Shown here piece after piece: positions 10,001 through 18,988 of a stretch of 64,000 nucleotides of DNA. Below the pieces are notes generated by a model. It saw only the letters and a list, made by a program, of their open reading frames with translations. It searched no databases and had not been told where the DNA came from. Location of the stretch: positions 105,688 to 169,687 of the forward strand of contig JAJFKX010000046.1 of the NCBI GenBank assembly GCA_021772985.1, in the 5' to 3' direction. Positions within the stretch are counted from its first letter, which is position 1, and every line of letters starts with the position of its first letter. The translations under genes were made by a program, and so were the position numbers. This DNA is from Gammaproteobacteria bacterium. GTDB lineage: Bacteria > Pseudomonadota > Gammaproteobacteria > Xanthomonadales > Wenzhouxiangellaceae.

Positions 10001-11112
10001 AAGCCATTATCACGGCTGGCGATCCAGACATTGCCATTTTCACCTGTTGTAAGCGCGGATAAACTGTTACTGGCCAGAGTTCCCGCAAGGGTTTCCTGAT
10101 GTTGATAATGCCTGATATGGTATCCCGAATCGGCGCTATATTCGGCTGGTGGCTGATGGTCGGCCACATTATTGATCGATTTTGGGTCAATGGATAGCTG
10201 GATACTGTATAAACCCGAGGCGGTAGCAGCCCATAAAGTATCATCGTAGACGCTCAGAGAGTTAATCCCAATACGTTCAATATCCAGTAATGCTGACAGA
10301 TCGATTTTGTCTGCATACTCGGAGGTTAAACTATCAAAAATACCAATTTCATTGGTGGCGGCAGCGTAAACCAGATCCCGGTGGCTGGTAATGGACAGAA
10401 TGGATTTATCAGTTGCCAGCCAGTCACCACTGGCTGCCTGAACGAAGCGGTTGTTCGATTCGTCCAGATACATAATGCCTTTTCCAAACAGACCTACCCA
10501 GACCCGGCAGTTGCGATCGACATGCAGATTGCTGATCAGCAGGGTTTCCGAGGTTGTGTCTGGGATCAACATGGGTATTGATTCCAGGGTATTATTTTCA
10601 GGGTTCAACCGGGCTACCCCTTCTCCGGGAAAACCCAGCATAATGTTGCCGTCACAGTCTTCAGCCATCCCCCAGATGGTATCGTTGGGAAGCTGTAGTG
10701 ATTCGGTAGTGGTGCTGTAGTGGCGCAGGATGTTCAGGTTATTATCGACCTGAACCAATCCCCCTGCTTCCATACCTGCCCAGATCAGGCCATTGGAATC
10801 GGCCAGCACAGCCTGTACGCTGCGGCCCGGCAAGGTTAGGTCGTCAGTACGACCATGCAGCAGTGATTTAAAACTCAGGCCATCGAAGCGTGTTAAGCCG
10901 GCCTGACTGCCAATCCACAGGTAGCCATCGCTGGATTCAGTAGTGACATAAAGCTCATTGGTAGGTAATCCGTCTTGAGAAGTATAGTGTTCAAAGCGTA
11001 TATCCTGTGCCTGCAAACTGGTGCAGAACAGTATGCAGCAAGTCAACTGCATGGCGGCAACAGCCGATAGCGTGTTTATCGCTTTGCTGTGTGCGATAAG
11101 CTGCCTCATCAA
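7015..11112 (-). CDS. Propeller-sensor histidine kinase with GAF domain and degenerate C-terminus
   Basis: A 1365-residue inner-membrane sensor. In order: signal sequence (about 1-36), periplasmic two-component-regulator propeller repeats (about 40-720, e.g. SDGYLWIGSQAGLTRFDG), a Y_Y_Y domain (about 745-815), one membrane segment (about 822-842), a cytoplasmic GAF-like region (about 880-1010), HisKA with phospho-acceptor His1031 in SHEIRTPLHG, and HATPase with N box near 1148, DTGIG at 1179-1183 and GGSGLGL near 1208. The last 118 residues resemble a receiver in position and length but show no DD, Asp-acceptor or Lys pattern, so it looks like a decayed receiver. No response regulator gene is adjacent. 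The class usually senses polysaccharides or other extracellular cues; the ligand here is unknown. Confidence 0.9.
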   Translation of the reverse strand: MMRQLIAHSKAINTLSAVAAMQLTCCILFCTSLQAQDIRFEHYTSQDGLPTNELYVTTESSDGYLWIGSQAGLTRFDGLSFKSLLHGRTDDLTLPGRSVQAVLADSNGLIWAGMEAGGLVQVDNNLNILRHYSTTTESLQLPNDTIWGMAEDCDGNIMLGFPGEGVARLNPENNTLESIPMLIPDTTSETLLISNLHVDRNCRVWVGLFGKGIMYLDESNNRFVQAASGDWLATDKSILSITSHRDLVYAAATNEIGIFDSLTSEYADKIDLSALLDIERIGINSLSVYDDTLWAATASGLYSIQLSIDPKSINNVADHQPPAEYSADSGYHIRHYQHQETLAGTLASNSLSALTTGENGNVWIASRDNGLIYKPPGWDNFTLLRRNPLEADHLPSNNIITNFTSPDQLWMGTFDAGLARYSYRQQKFSTPTTLKTLPFQRVWAIHIDRSGATWVAGNREILYKQVNADPVQVPLSDEITNTLRGNRPLGFIELEDSLWLIAKYRYLLRYDKLRQSWQLRETEQALQSITFTQHLPLSDSQFLISSESRLYRYDAHTDQFEVLLDVADDHIQQLTFDRQKRLWIAQKSGVFQYHLDTQLFSPILHLNYPETLLNTVINNLLFDTQGKLWIGSTNGLFKILSSVEGLENDSNPDFLHLTRSDGLPSSEMSANTLVQLTDGRMAIGTSQGQVIFDPRKIRPKSGRPRIDINGLISLEQDLPAEQLTSQPLDFDYDDNTISVRFNAVTFNNRDHLSYQYRMDGWDTDWINTSQAPQVTYSRLKHGSYTFNARARIGSGEWGEINDSLSFNIQRPPWVTWWAYSLYGTIAIFAAVLLQLRRRQASARRRALFQARERQQFAETQTRIATDFASAIHYEEIATTLSTTLKESMPMARMLVHFQDTSEPAHEFIYNEQWAREFPAKVDFSVLYAGFENNSAMRYHQQQIGTEEQARASATQLSLPLGAKRPVQAIACLQFPADTPPGENDVALASLVAQLAETAVHNTVLLEQVSQLAALNQRANDAKSEFISTVSHEIRTPLHGLMGMLDLLNNCEPGEQRNIILQRLTDSSEQLLAVVDDVLDISKIEANKVELHQDTFELDNVLEHVTQLFQDQASAKGLELHALMAPDTCGWWIGDKTRLVQILTNLVNNSIKFTPNGAVFIAVNEIHDKQKPSLQLTVADTGIGMSNEVIDSLFDEYQQAEDWTWKKYGGSGLGLSITKRLVELMGGRIEVTSAIGKGSMFHLFLPLDKPSILTRIERLELPHDFIVHLACDEMNDILKQLLSIGNQINCHNHQGLQLPASINQNEVLITTSAELAKQAQLDCALVYISAEKPLLHATPNIHAFRLSTDWDALLVWLISRTMSASV

Positions 11113-11448
11113 AGTGCCTCCCGAATATCTAGAAATTCCCTATTATCTCAGTATTATGGCCGGTTCAAGGCATGACTGTATAGTTATCAAATCAGTTTGA
11201 ACAGAGGCTTTTGAGATTACGCCATACAATTTTAGCTCATCATCATTAATTATCGAATTAATCGAGCAAACATTGTAGGGCTGCCACCGTTCTTGAGGCC
11301 CTTTGTTCAAGGCTGAATGTTTGTTTTCAGCTTCAGTGCTCCGGATAATTCACTGCGTATGGCTGCAGGGTGTTGCATTCACTTCTTGTTGGTGGTTGCT
11401 GCGGTAGAAGCATAAACTGGGGTCCTGTATGTGGTTCAGGGTAAAGCC
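11113..11448. other. Noncoding gap between kinase and small membrane gene
   Basis: This 336-base divergent gap holds no convincing reading frame on either strand. It must contain the kinase promoter (minus) and that of the small membrane gene (plus). I see no strong sigma-70 pair and no long repeat. Because a terminator-like hairpin lies inside the next frame at 11522, a short plus-strand transcript starting here and ending there is possible. Confidence 0.4.
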
Positions 11449-11814
11449 ATGCGTGTAGTTATTCTGCTGGTTGGTTTGTATTGCCTTCAAAATACCAACT
11501 TCGCTAGTGATAGCTGGTGGGAAAGTCGAGCATTTCCGGTGCTCGACTTTTTTTTCTTAACCTATCTGGTGATTGATCTGATGTTGTTTTTCTTTATGTT
11601 GCAGCAAGGTGATAGTCTGCGGGCGCGTGATTATGCTGAGGATAATTTATGGCATATGATTTATGAAAAAGCTTTAAGGCGGGTTGATCAGCAAGCTAAC
11701 TTTGCCGGGCTGTGGTATTGGTTGGGAGTATCTCTGGAAGTTGGGTTAATGTTGATGGCATTTATGCATGCTGGCGGCCTGCTGATTGATGTTTTGCTAC
11801 ATACTGGAATCTAA
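11449..11814 (+). CDS. Small membrane protein of unknown function
   Basis: A 121-residue frame with three hydrophobic stretches: residues 1-16, about 30-50 (the FPVLDFFFLTYLVIDLML region) and about 85-115, separated by a charged segment rich in Arg, Asp and Glu. I recognise no family. The ATG at 11449 follows AGGGT by about 6 bases. Oddly, codons 25-36 are made of a perfect 11-base hairpin followed by eight T residues, so transcription may often stop inside the gene; an internal ATG at 11581 would give a shorter protein downstream of it. The 3' end overlaps the convergent methyltransferase gene by 4 bases. Confidence 0.55.
   Translation: MRVVILLVGLYCLQNTNFASDSWWESRAFPVLDFFFLTYLVIDLMLFFFMLQQGDSLRARDYAEDNLWHMIYEKALRRVDQQANFAGLWYWLGVSLEVGLMLMAFMHAGGLLIDVLLHTGI
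11522..11555 (+). terminator. Perfect terminator-like hairpin inside a reading frame
   Basis: An 11-base perfect stem (AAAGTCGAGCA at 11522-11532, complement at 11540-11550) with loop TTTCCGG and eight consecutive T residues at 11548-11555. This has every feature of a plus-strand rho-independent terminator, yet it lies within the small membrane protein frame. It could end a leader or small RNA begun upstream, or act as an attenuator. Confidence 0.7.
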
Positions 11815-12830
11815 GGGAGGGGGCGGTTGGCGGAAATATAGGTGCCAACAATTGAGCCATCAGGCTTGCGTACTGGCTGATGTTGAATGTCCTGCATATT
11901 ACCAGCCAGGAATAACTGATCCAGTTGCTGCTGGCGTTCGGTGGTTATCGCGCTGTTTACCAGAGCCTGCAGGCGTTCAGCGAAAAATACCAGTTCATCA
12001 TGGATCTGTTGAATTTTTTCTAACACCAATGCTGGGGTGTGTGCTTCCCGGTGTTGATAAATGTATGCCAGATTTTGAATGGCCACATCTAATATTTCTG
12101 CAGGCTTATCGTATTTTCGCAACCTTGTAAAACAACCCTGCAATGATTGAACCATTGCTTTTCTTTCAGGTGTGTGCAGAGTTTGGCGGTGTGAATCAGG
12201 GATAAATTGTCCATTCTTGACTTGTCGCTTGATAATATTTTGCAGGTGATCAGTAACCGCAGCCTGTTCAAGCATATAATGGGTGTCGCTGATTTCACGT
12301 ACTGTATTGGCATACACCACGCTGTTGTCGCAATGACAAATCCAATTAAGTTTGCCACCCGGTTTTAACACTCGCATGGCTTCGTTTGTCATGGTCTCCA
12401 GATCTGCATATTCAGCCCCGAACTGACTCACTACACAATCGAACATGGCATTGGCAAATGGTAGTGATTCAATATTAATACGGGGCAAAAAATTTGGAGC
12501 CAATTGTTTTAACTGATTGCGATCAAGGTGTGACCACGGGTCAATTTCTGCCAAATCCACACCAAGTAGTTGCAGATGTTTGTGTTGGATACGTGCAGCA
12601 TCAATCGCAAAATGCAGTACAGCACCATTACCAGTAGCCAAATCAAGAATTCGACTATTGGTGGGCAAACTTGAGAAAAAGGCCAACCAATGCTGACTGA
12701 TGACTCGGTTATAGTTACCATCTGCGGCCTCCATGCAGGCTGCAATCCGGTTTCCGGACCAGTAACTGGACCATTTATCCTCGCTGGAATCTTGTTTGGT
12801 CGGGTTGCCGATTGCTTGATTGGGAGACAT
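11811..12830 (-). CDS. SAM-dependent class I methyltransferase
   Basis: A 339-residue soluble protein with a Methyltransf_11/25 core: motif I ILDLATGNGAVLHFA, acidic motif II region LLGVDLAEID, ESLPFANAMFDCVVSQFGAEY and the post-motif EAMRVLKPGGKLNWI. The substrate is not evident. The C-terminal 130 residues are helical and not characteristic. The start at 12830 (MSPNQAIGNP) has GAGG about 10 bases upstream; an open extension to 12977 lacks any ribosome site and reads like noncoding sequence. Convergent with the small membrane gene, overlapping by 4 bases. Confidence 0.82.
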   Translation of the reverse strand: MSPNQAIGNPTKQDSSEDKWSSYWSGNRIAACMEAADGNYNRVISQHWLAFFSSLPTNSRILDLATGNGAVLHFAIDAARIQHKHLQLLGVDLAEIDPWSHLDRNQLKQLAPNFLPRINIESLPFANAMFDCVVSQFGAEYADLETMTNEAMRVLKPGGKLNWICHCDNSVVYANTVREISDTHYMLEQAAVTDHLQNIIKRQVKNGQFIPDSHRQTLHTPERKAMVQSLQGCFTRLRKYDKPAEILDVAIQNLAYIYQHREAHTPALVLEKIQQIHDELVFFAERLQALVNSAITTERQQQLDQLFLAGNMQDIQHQPVRKPDGSIVGTYISANRPLP

Positions 12831-13093
12831 TCTATTGAACCTCGGATAACTGTTAACGCTGCAACGATAGAGTGTTTGCTCGGCTTTGTTTGTGGATTGA
12901 TAGTTGTCTGTGCGTAGCCATAATGTTGTCCATCTGTGCTTTCTCGGATACAAATGCAAGTCCGATAGCACTTGCATGATGTTTCCTAACGATTAATTCG
13001 GTTACGATTTGTTGATAAACACGTAGAATAGTCCAATTGGGGATAAGTTCGCAGCAAAGGCTGCGTGTAGTGAGCCGACTAAGGTCATATTAA

Positions 13094-13137
13094 ATAGTAC
13101 TATCTGGCGCTAAAAAATGACACCAGATTTTGAGGAG
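13094..13137 (+). promoter_or_regulatory. Dyads and ribosome site in the ald leader
   Basis: Within the 314-base gap before ald there is a 10-base palindrome ATAGTACTAT (13094-13103), an overlapping dyad ATCTGG/CCAGAT (13102-13107 and 13123-13128), and a strong GAGGAG ribosome site at 13132-13137, 7 bases before the ATG. The rest of 12831-13093 shows only a small GCAGC/GCTGC hairpin and no frame I trust. Lrp-type regulators control ald in several bacteria, but no specific site is claimed. Confidence 0.4.
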
Positions 13138-13144
13138 AACAGTA

Positions 13145-14293
13145 ATGCGCATTGGTGTGCCCAAGGAAATCAAAAACCATGAATACCGTGTCGGTTTAAT
13201 CCCGGCAGCGGTACTGGAATTAACCCGCAGAGGTCATGAAGTGCTTATTGAAACGGATGCTGGTAGCGGTATCAGTATCTCCGATCAGGGTTTTGTGGAT
13301 GTAGGTGCAAAAATTCTTGGTACAGCTGCAGAAGTGTTTGCTTCGGCTGACATGATTGTTAAGGTCAAAGAACCACAGGCTGTTGAACGTGCAATGCTGC
13401 ATGAACGGCATATATTGTTTACTTATCTGCACCTGGCGCCGGATGCACCGCAAACCAAAGATCTGGTTGAGTCAGGTGCTACATGTGTTGCTTATGAAAC
13501 CGTGACAGATAATTCTGGACGGCTGCCGCTGCTGGCGCCGATGTCTGAAGTTGCGGGACGGTTATCCATCCAGGCAGGGGCGCATTGTCTTGAAAAAGCA
13601 TCTGGAGGTTGCGGCATGCTGCTTGGTGGTGTGCCAGGTGTTTCGCCAGCCAAAGTGGCTGTGATTGGTGGTGGTGTAGTAGGTTACAACGCCACCCGTA
13701 TGGCTGTGGGTTTGGGTGCGCGAGTAGTGGTTTTAGACCGTAACCTGGATGTGCTCAGGCATCTGGATGCGTTGTTCGGAAGTCAGATTGAAACTGTACA
13801 TTCGAATGTCGACTCCCTTGCGCACCATATACCAGATGCAGACCTGGTTATTGGTGGTGTACTGATTCCTGGTGCGGCTGCTCCTAAGTTGGTGACTCGC
13901 CAGCACCTGCGCAGTATGCGGCCCGGTTCGGTGGTTGTGGACGTGGCAATTGATCAAGGCGGGTGTTTTGAAACCTCACGCGCAACTACGCATGCAGATC
14001 CTACTTATATTGAAGAGCAGGTAGTGCACTACTGCGTGGCCAATATGCCCGGTGCGGTTGCGCGCACATCAACTTTTGCATTAAACCATGCCACTTTGCC
14101 ATTTACGCTTAGACTGGCTGAATATGGCAGTGATGCATTGTTACAGGATAAGCATTTGTTGAATGGCTTGAATGTACATCGGGGAATGGTTACCTATGAA
14201 GAGGTAGCACAGGACCTTGGATATGATTACGTAACGCCAGAGCAGGCACTGAGAAAAAAGGTGATTTGGTCAGGGCATGCCAACCAGCCCTGA
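13145..14293 (+). CDS. ald: Alanine dehydrogenase
   Basis: A 382-residue NAD-dependent enzyme interconverting L-alanine and pyruvate plus ammonia. The N-terminus [20 protein letters not shown] is the family hallmark, with the catalytic Lys in MIVKVKEPQ, the catalytic His in TYLHLAPD, and the NAD loop [18 protein letters not shown]. Length is usual (about 370). The start is fixed by GAGGAG 7 bases upstream. Its last 17 bases overlap aguA, tying alanine/ammonia metabolism to agmatine breakdown, which also releases ammonia. Confidence 0.95.
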   Translation: MRIGVPKEIKNHEYRVGLIPAAVLELTRRGHEVLIETDAGSGISISDQGFVDVGAKILGTAAEVFASADMIVKVKEPQAVERAMLHERHILFTYLHLAPDAPQTKDLVESGATCVAYETVTDNSGRLPLLAPMSEVAGRLSIQAGAHCLEKASGGCGMLLGGVPGVSPAKVAVIGGGVVGYNATRMAVGLGARVVVLDRNLDVLRHLDALFGSQIETVHSNVDSLAHHIPDADLVIGGVLIPGAAAPKLVTRQHLRSMRPGSVVVDVAIDQGGCFETSRATTHADPTYIEEQVVHYCVANMPGAVARTSTFALNHATLPFTLRLAEYGSDALLQDKHLLNGLNVHRGMVTYEEVAQDLGYDYVTPEQALRKKVIWSGHANQP

Positions 14294-15299
14294 GTATTGT
14301 CTACCCGCTGAATGGGAGCCGCAACAACGGACCTGGATTGCCTGGCCCAGGCCGCAGACATGGGGCGATGGCTGGCAGGCTGCAGAGCAGGCATTCGCAC
14401 GCGTAGCCAATTGCATAAGTGAACACCAGGCAGTGACCATGCTGTGTGATGCTGCACTGCAACCTAATGCTCAGAGGTTACTAAGTCGGCAAGTTGAATG
14501 TTGGCCATTTGATTATGATGATGCCTGGCTGCGTGACACTGGCCCCGTATTTATCCGCCAGGCGGATGGTCAATTATTCATTACCGGCTGGAACTTTAAC
14601 GGTTGGGGTAACAAGTTTAACCCGTGGCAACAAGATCGATCGTTAGCAAGCCGATTGGCTAAAATCATGGGCATGAAATTCCTGTCAGCAAATATCATTG
14701 CAGAAGGCGGAGCATTGCATAGTGATGGCCAGGGGGCATTGCTGACGACAGAACAATGCCTGTTAAATGAAAACCGCAATCCGGGTGCTGATCAAACCGA
14801 TATCGAGTTGGAACTTGAGCGATTAACCGGTGCGCAGCAGGTTATCTGGCTGGCTGATGGCCTGGAAGATGATCATACCGATGGACACATTGATGAATTA
14901 GCCTGTTTTTCGAAGCCAGGCACAATATTATTGTGTGGTTGCGAGGATGCAGACGACCCCAACCATGCCGTGATTAACGCTGCCCGACAGAAACTAACAG
15001 CGACTAGAGATGCAGCTGGCAATGTTTTAGAGATTATCGAGGTTCCCCAGCCGGAACAACGACGGGCTATTGGTGGCAATCGATTGACCTTATCGTATAT
15101 CAATTTTTATTTGTGCAATGGGGCGTTGATAATGCCGGAATTTGAACAGCAACGGCATGACGCTAATGCACGTGCAATATTGGCAGAACAGTTTTCCGAC
15201 CGGATAATTTACCAACTTCCGGCTTTGCCGATTGTGGCTGGTGGTGGAGGGATTCATTGTATTACCCAGCAGCAACCAATAGAGGTAATGGCTGGGTGA
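14277..15299 (+). CDS. aguA: Agmatine deiminase
   Basis: A 340-residue member of the guanidine-modifying (PPAD) superfamily that hydrolyses agmatine to N-carbamoylputrescine and ammonia. Motifs: WIAWPRPQTWG, WLRDTGPVF, EGGALHSDGQG, EDDHTDGHIDELACF and the catalytic Cys328 in GGGGIHC. All expected Asp, Glu, His and Cys residues are visible. It overlaps ald by 17 bases and aguB by 4, so the three genes form one unit. Confidence 0.95.
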   Translation: MPTSPEYCLPAEWEPQQRTWIAWPRPQTWGDGWQAAEQAFARVANCISEHQAVTMLCDAALQPNAQRLLSRQVECWPFDYDDAWLRDTGPVFIRQADGQLFITGWNFNGWGNKFNPWQQDRSLASRLAKIMGMKFLSANIIAEGGALHSDGQGALLTTEQCLLNENRNPGADQTDIELELERLTGAQQVIWLADGLEDDHTDGHIDELACFSKPGTILLCGCEDADDPNHAVINAARQKLTATRDAAGNVLEIIEVPQPEQRRAIGGNRLTLSYINFYLCNGALIMPEFEQQRHDANARAILAEQFSDRIIYQLPALPIVAGGGGIHCITQQQPIEVMAG

Positions 15300-16153
15300 G
15301 ACAGGTAAGCGTGGCTGCAGTGCAAATGGCGTGTACGGACAATGCTGAGCAAAATCTCGCGCGCGCGATTGAATTGATATATCAGGCTGCAGCTGGTGGT
15401 GGGCAAGTTATATTATTGCCGGAACTGTTTACCAATCAGTATTTTTGTAAAACTCAAAACTCGAATTATTTCAAGTTGGCTGCTCCTTTCCAGGGGCATC
15501 CGATGTTAGAGCGAATGCAAGCTGTTGCAGCAGAATTACAAGTTGTATTGCCAGTCAGTTTTTTTGAACGCTCTGGTCAAAACTACTTTAACTCGTTGGC
15601 CATGATTGACGCTGATGGCAGAATGCTGGGCTGTTATAGAAAGTCGCATATTCCTGATGGCCCAGGTTATCAAGAGAAATTTTATTTCACACCGGGTGAT
15701 ACCGGGTTTGATGTTTGGCATACACGCTATGCGACAATTGGAGCAGCTGTTTGCTGGGATCAATGGTTTCCGGAAGCAGCTCGCAGCCTGTGCTTACAGG
15801 GGGCCGAGTTGTTATTTTATCCGACTGCTATAGGTTCAGAGCCGGAACAGCCTGAGATTGATTCTAAAAGTCATTGGCAAACCGTCATGCAAGGCCATGC
15901 CGGTGCGAATATGACCCCGGTAATTGCAGCTAACCGGATCGGCCGGGAACATGATAGCGGCGTTACGGTCACTTTTTATGGGAGTTCATTTATAGCTGGT
16001 TGGAATGGTCAGATAGAAATTGAATTACCGCGTGATCAGGAAGGTGTGATCGCTCAAAGTTTTGATTTGACACAGTTGGCTGAATTACGTGCAGACTGGG
16101 GATTATTTCGAGATCGCCGTCCGCAGCTTTACAATAAATTGATAACTTATTAA
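15296..16153 (+). CDS. aguB: N-carbamoylputrescine amidase
   Basis: A 285-residue nitrilase-superfamily amidase splitting N-carbamoylputrescine to putrescine, carbon dioxide and ammonia. The catalytic triad is Glu43 (LLPELF), Lys116 (CYRKSHIPD) and Cys153 (AVCWDQWFPE). The start is GTG at 15296, overlapping the aguA stop as GTGA, with AGAGG 10 bases upstream; the longer open frame from 15257 is only aguA shadow. Together with aguA it gives the arginine decarboxylase-dependent putrescine route; no speA is in the window. Confidence 0.95.
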   Translation: MRQVSVAAVQMACTDNAEQNLARAIELIYQAAAGGGQVILLPELFTNQYFCKTQNSNYFKLAAPFQGHPMLERMQAVAAELQVVLPVSFFERSGQNYFNSLAMIDADGRMLGCYRKSHIPDGPGYQEKFYFTPGDTGFDVWHTRYATIGAAVCWDQWFPEAARSLCLQGAELLFYPTAIGSEPEQPEIDSKSHWQTVMQGHAGANMTPVIAANRIGREHDSGVTVTFYGSSFIAGWNGQIEIELPRDQEGVIAQSFDLTQLAELRADWGLFRDRRPQLYNKLITY

Positions 16154-16174
16154 CTACGCTTGCTAATTACCTGA

Positions 16175-17266
<1,092 letters not shown>

Positions 17267-17329
17267 GCGATTGAGCAATGGAATTGCTGATCAGCCCGTG
17301 TGGGATAAAAAGCGTTATTTTCAACGCCA

Positions 17330-18148
17330 ATGACAGTTGCACAACAACAACGCGATCATGGAGCCTATACCACTAGATTATTGGTATTAGGCTTATTGGC
17401 GATTTTTTTAATGTCCGTCGATCACCGCGGGCAGTATCTGCAGCTGCTGCGCAAACAAACAGTTCACCTTACACTGCCCTTTTACCGCGCTTTGGATTGG
17501 CCTCAACGTGCTATCAGCAATGCTTTTGCCCACCTGAGCAGTCAACACGAGTTGACCAATCAGATCCGGCGACTTGAAGCAGAGCAAACCCGCTTGCAGG
17601 GAGAAGTATTACGATTCAAGGCAATCACCAAAGAGAATCAGGAGCTGCGCAAATTATTGGAAGGGGTGCAGATAACTTCGTCTGAATTGATTCTGGCTGA
17701 TTTGGTGCATGTCTCTATGGACCCATTTTCACATCGTGTGGTAATTAATCGAGGCTCAAGATCTGGTGTCGATATTGGTATGGCCGTGGTTGATCAGGCT
17801 GGTTTGTTCGGACAAGTAACAGAATCCACCATTAACGGTGCTACGGTTACCTTGATCACAGATGCCAACCATGCTTTGCCAGTTCGCAATTTACGCAATG
17901 GAGTACGAACCATTGCCTATGGAACTGGTGATTTGCATATGTTGGCTATCACAGATCTGCCCCGTAATACTGACTTGATAGTTGGCGATTTACTGGTGAC
18001 ATCAGGGTTGGGCGGGCGCTTTCCGTTGGGCTTGCCGGTTGCTGAGGTTGTTGCAATAGAAGTTCATGATGCGGATCGATTTGCCAGAGTAAAGGCGCGC
18101 CCTTTAGCCGCCATGGATCAAGCACAACAAGTTCTGGTTGTGCATTAG
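17330..18148 (+). CDS. mreC: Rod-shape-determining protein MreC
   Basis: A 272-residue periplasmic protein anchored by one membrane segment (about residues 16-32), followed by a coiled coil (about 70-110, ending in TKENQELRKLLEG) and the paired beta-barrel domain with the conserved VVINRGSRSGVDIGMAVVDQAGLFGQV. It links MreB to PBP2/RodA. It lies 63 bases after mreB. The ATG has no strong ribosome site, but the N-terminus is of normal length. Confidence 0.95.
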   Translation: MTVAQQQRDHGAYTTRLLVLGLLAIFLMSVDHRGQYLQLLRKQTVHLTLPFYRALDWPQRAISNAFAHLSSQHELTNQIRRLEAEQTRLQGEVLRFKAITKENQELRKLLEGVQITSSELILADLVHVSMDPFSHRVVINRGSRSGVDIGMAVVDQAGLFGQVTESTINGATVTLITDANHALPVRNLRNGVRTIAYGTGDLHMLAITDLPRNTDLIVGDLLVTSGLGGRFPLGLPVAEVVAIEVHDADRFARVKARPLAAMDQAQQVLVVH

Positions 18149-18225
18149 AAGTACGGTAATACCGATAATAATGGGCAAAATGATCATCAATCCGACACAA
18201 AAAATTGTGTGTATGGAATACGAGT

Positions 18226-18714
18226 TTGAAATTTAATCTGCTAAGAGACGAGAAAGCCTTGTTGCGGATGAGTGTGGTAGCCGCAGTGGTATTTACCTTG
18301 CTGCCATTTCCGATACCGCTGGTTAAGCCCTATTGGGTGGCATTGGTATTAATATACTGGGTACTTGAGGCAACGTACTTCAGGCGCTTGGAAATGGTGT
18401 TTGGATTGGGTTTGTTGCTGGATCTGCTTACCGGTACATTATTTGGGCAACATGCGCTTAGTCTGTTAATTATGGCTTATTTGCTGTTGCTATTCAGGCA
18501 ACGCATTCGGTTCTATCCACCTTGGCAAATGACGCTGATTGTTTTTTTACTATTGGCCAATGACCGGATTTTGCAATTATGGGTGTTATGGCTGGCCGGG
18601 CAGGTGCCTACCTGGGAATACTGGATGTCACCGATAGTTGGCGCAGCAGTTTGGCCCTGGGTGTTTTTGTTACTTGACAGAATACGAAGTAAACAACGTC
18701 AACGTCAAAATTGA
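18226..18714 (+). CDS. mreD: Rod-shape-determining protein MreD
   Basis: A roughly 162-residue hydrophobic protein with about five membrane segments and the conserved PYWVALVLIYWVLE and GLLLDLLTGTLFGQHAL motifs of MreD. The start is uncertain: the frame has no upstream ATG after a stop at 18181. TTG at 18226 (GGA 8 bases upstream) gives a normal N-terminus, TTG at 18205 adds 7 residues, and ATG at 18268 would begin directly at the first membrane segment. Four bases after its stop an inverted-repeat element begins, separating it from mrdA. Confidence 0.9.
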   Translation: MKFNLLRDEKALLRMSVVAAVVFTLLPFPIPLVKPYWVALVLIYWVLEATYFRRLEMVFGLGLLLDLLTGTLFGQHALSLLIMAYLLLLFRQRIRFYPPWQMTLIVFLLLANDRILQLWVLWLAGQVPTWEYWMSPIVGAAVWPWVFLLLDRIRSKQRQRQN

Positions 18715-18717
18715 TCC

Positions 18718-18985
18718 AGGGCCTGTTAGCACTATTTAAGACAACGCTGATGCTGTCTGACAATGTGTCGGATAAGCCGTAAGGAGAGACGTTTAGTGAA
18801 ACTAAATGAGCGACGAACAACGCAGTCCGACGCATTGTCAGGCGCAACCTGTCGGGTGGGTATTTTGCCTCCACCCAGTGGCATTATCACTTGTTTATGT
18901 AGCCTGGCTATACACCACTCAGTCTGGCTTGCTGGTCGAGGACATAGTCCCGGCAGTATTGCCATAATTAGTGTTAACAGGCCCT
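18718..18985. mobile_element. MITE-like inverted-repeat element between mreD and mrdA
   Basis: Terminal inverted repeats of 17 bases (AGGGCCTGTTAGCACTA at 18718-18734, complement at 18969-18985) match at 16 of 17 positions. Inside is a second, nested inverted pair (18756-18772 and 18826-18842, 15 of 17) around a small hairpin TTTAGT-gaa-ACTAAA at 18792-18806, and a GGGTGG/CCACCC pair near 18855-18880. The 268-base size, TIRs and lack of a transposase fit a nonautonomous MITE. No clear target-site duplication is visible. It replaces the ordinary spacer between two cell-shape genes. Confidence 0.7.
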
Positions 18986-18988
18986 AGT

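Noticed and set aside
11431..11556. Trp leader peptide and attenuator
   Set aside because: Two Trp codons precede a terminator, but the frame has no stop near them and no trp gene follows.
18732..18965. 77-residue minus-strand frame within the MITE-like element
   Set aside because: Falls entirely inside the inverted-repeat element, lacks a start context and resembles no transposase.
18718..18985. Integron attC site
   Set aside because: Paired arms exist, but the end sequences do not match the RYYYAAC/GTTRRRY core sites and no integrase or cassette is present.
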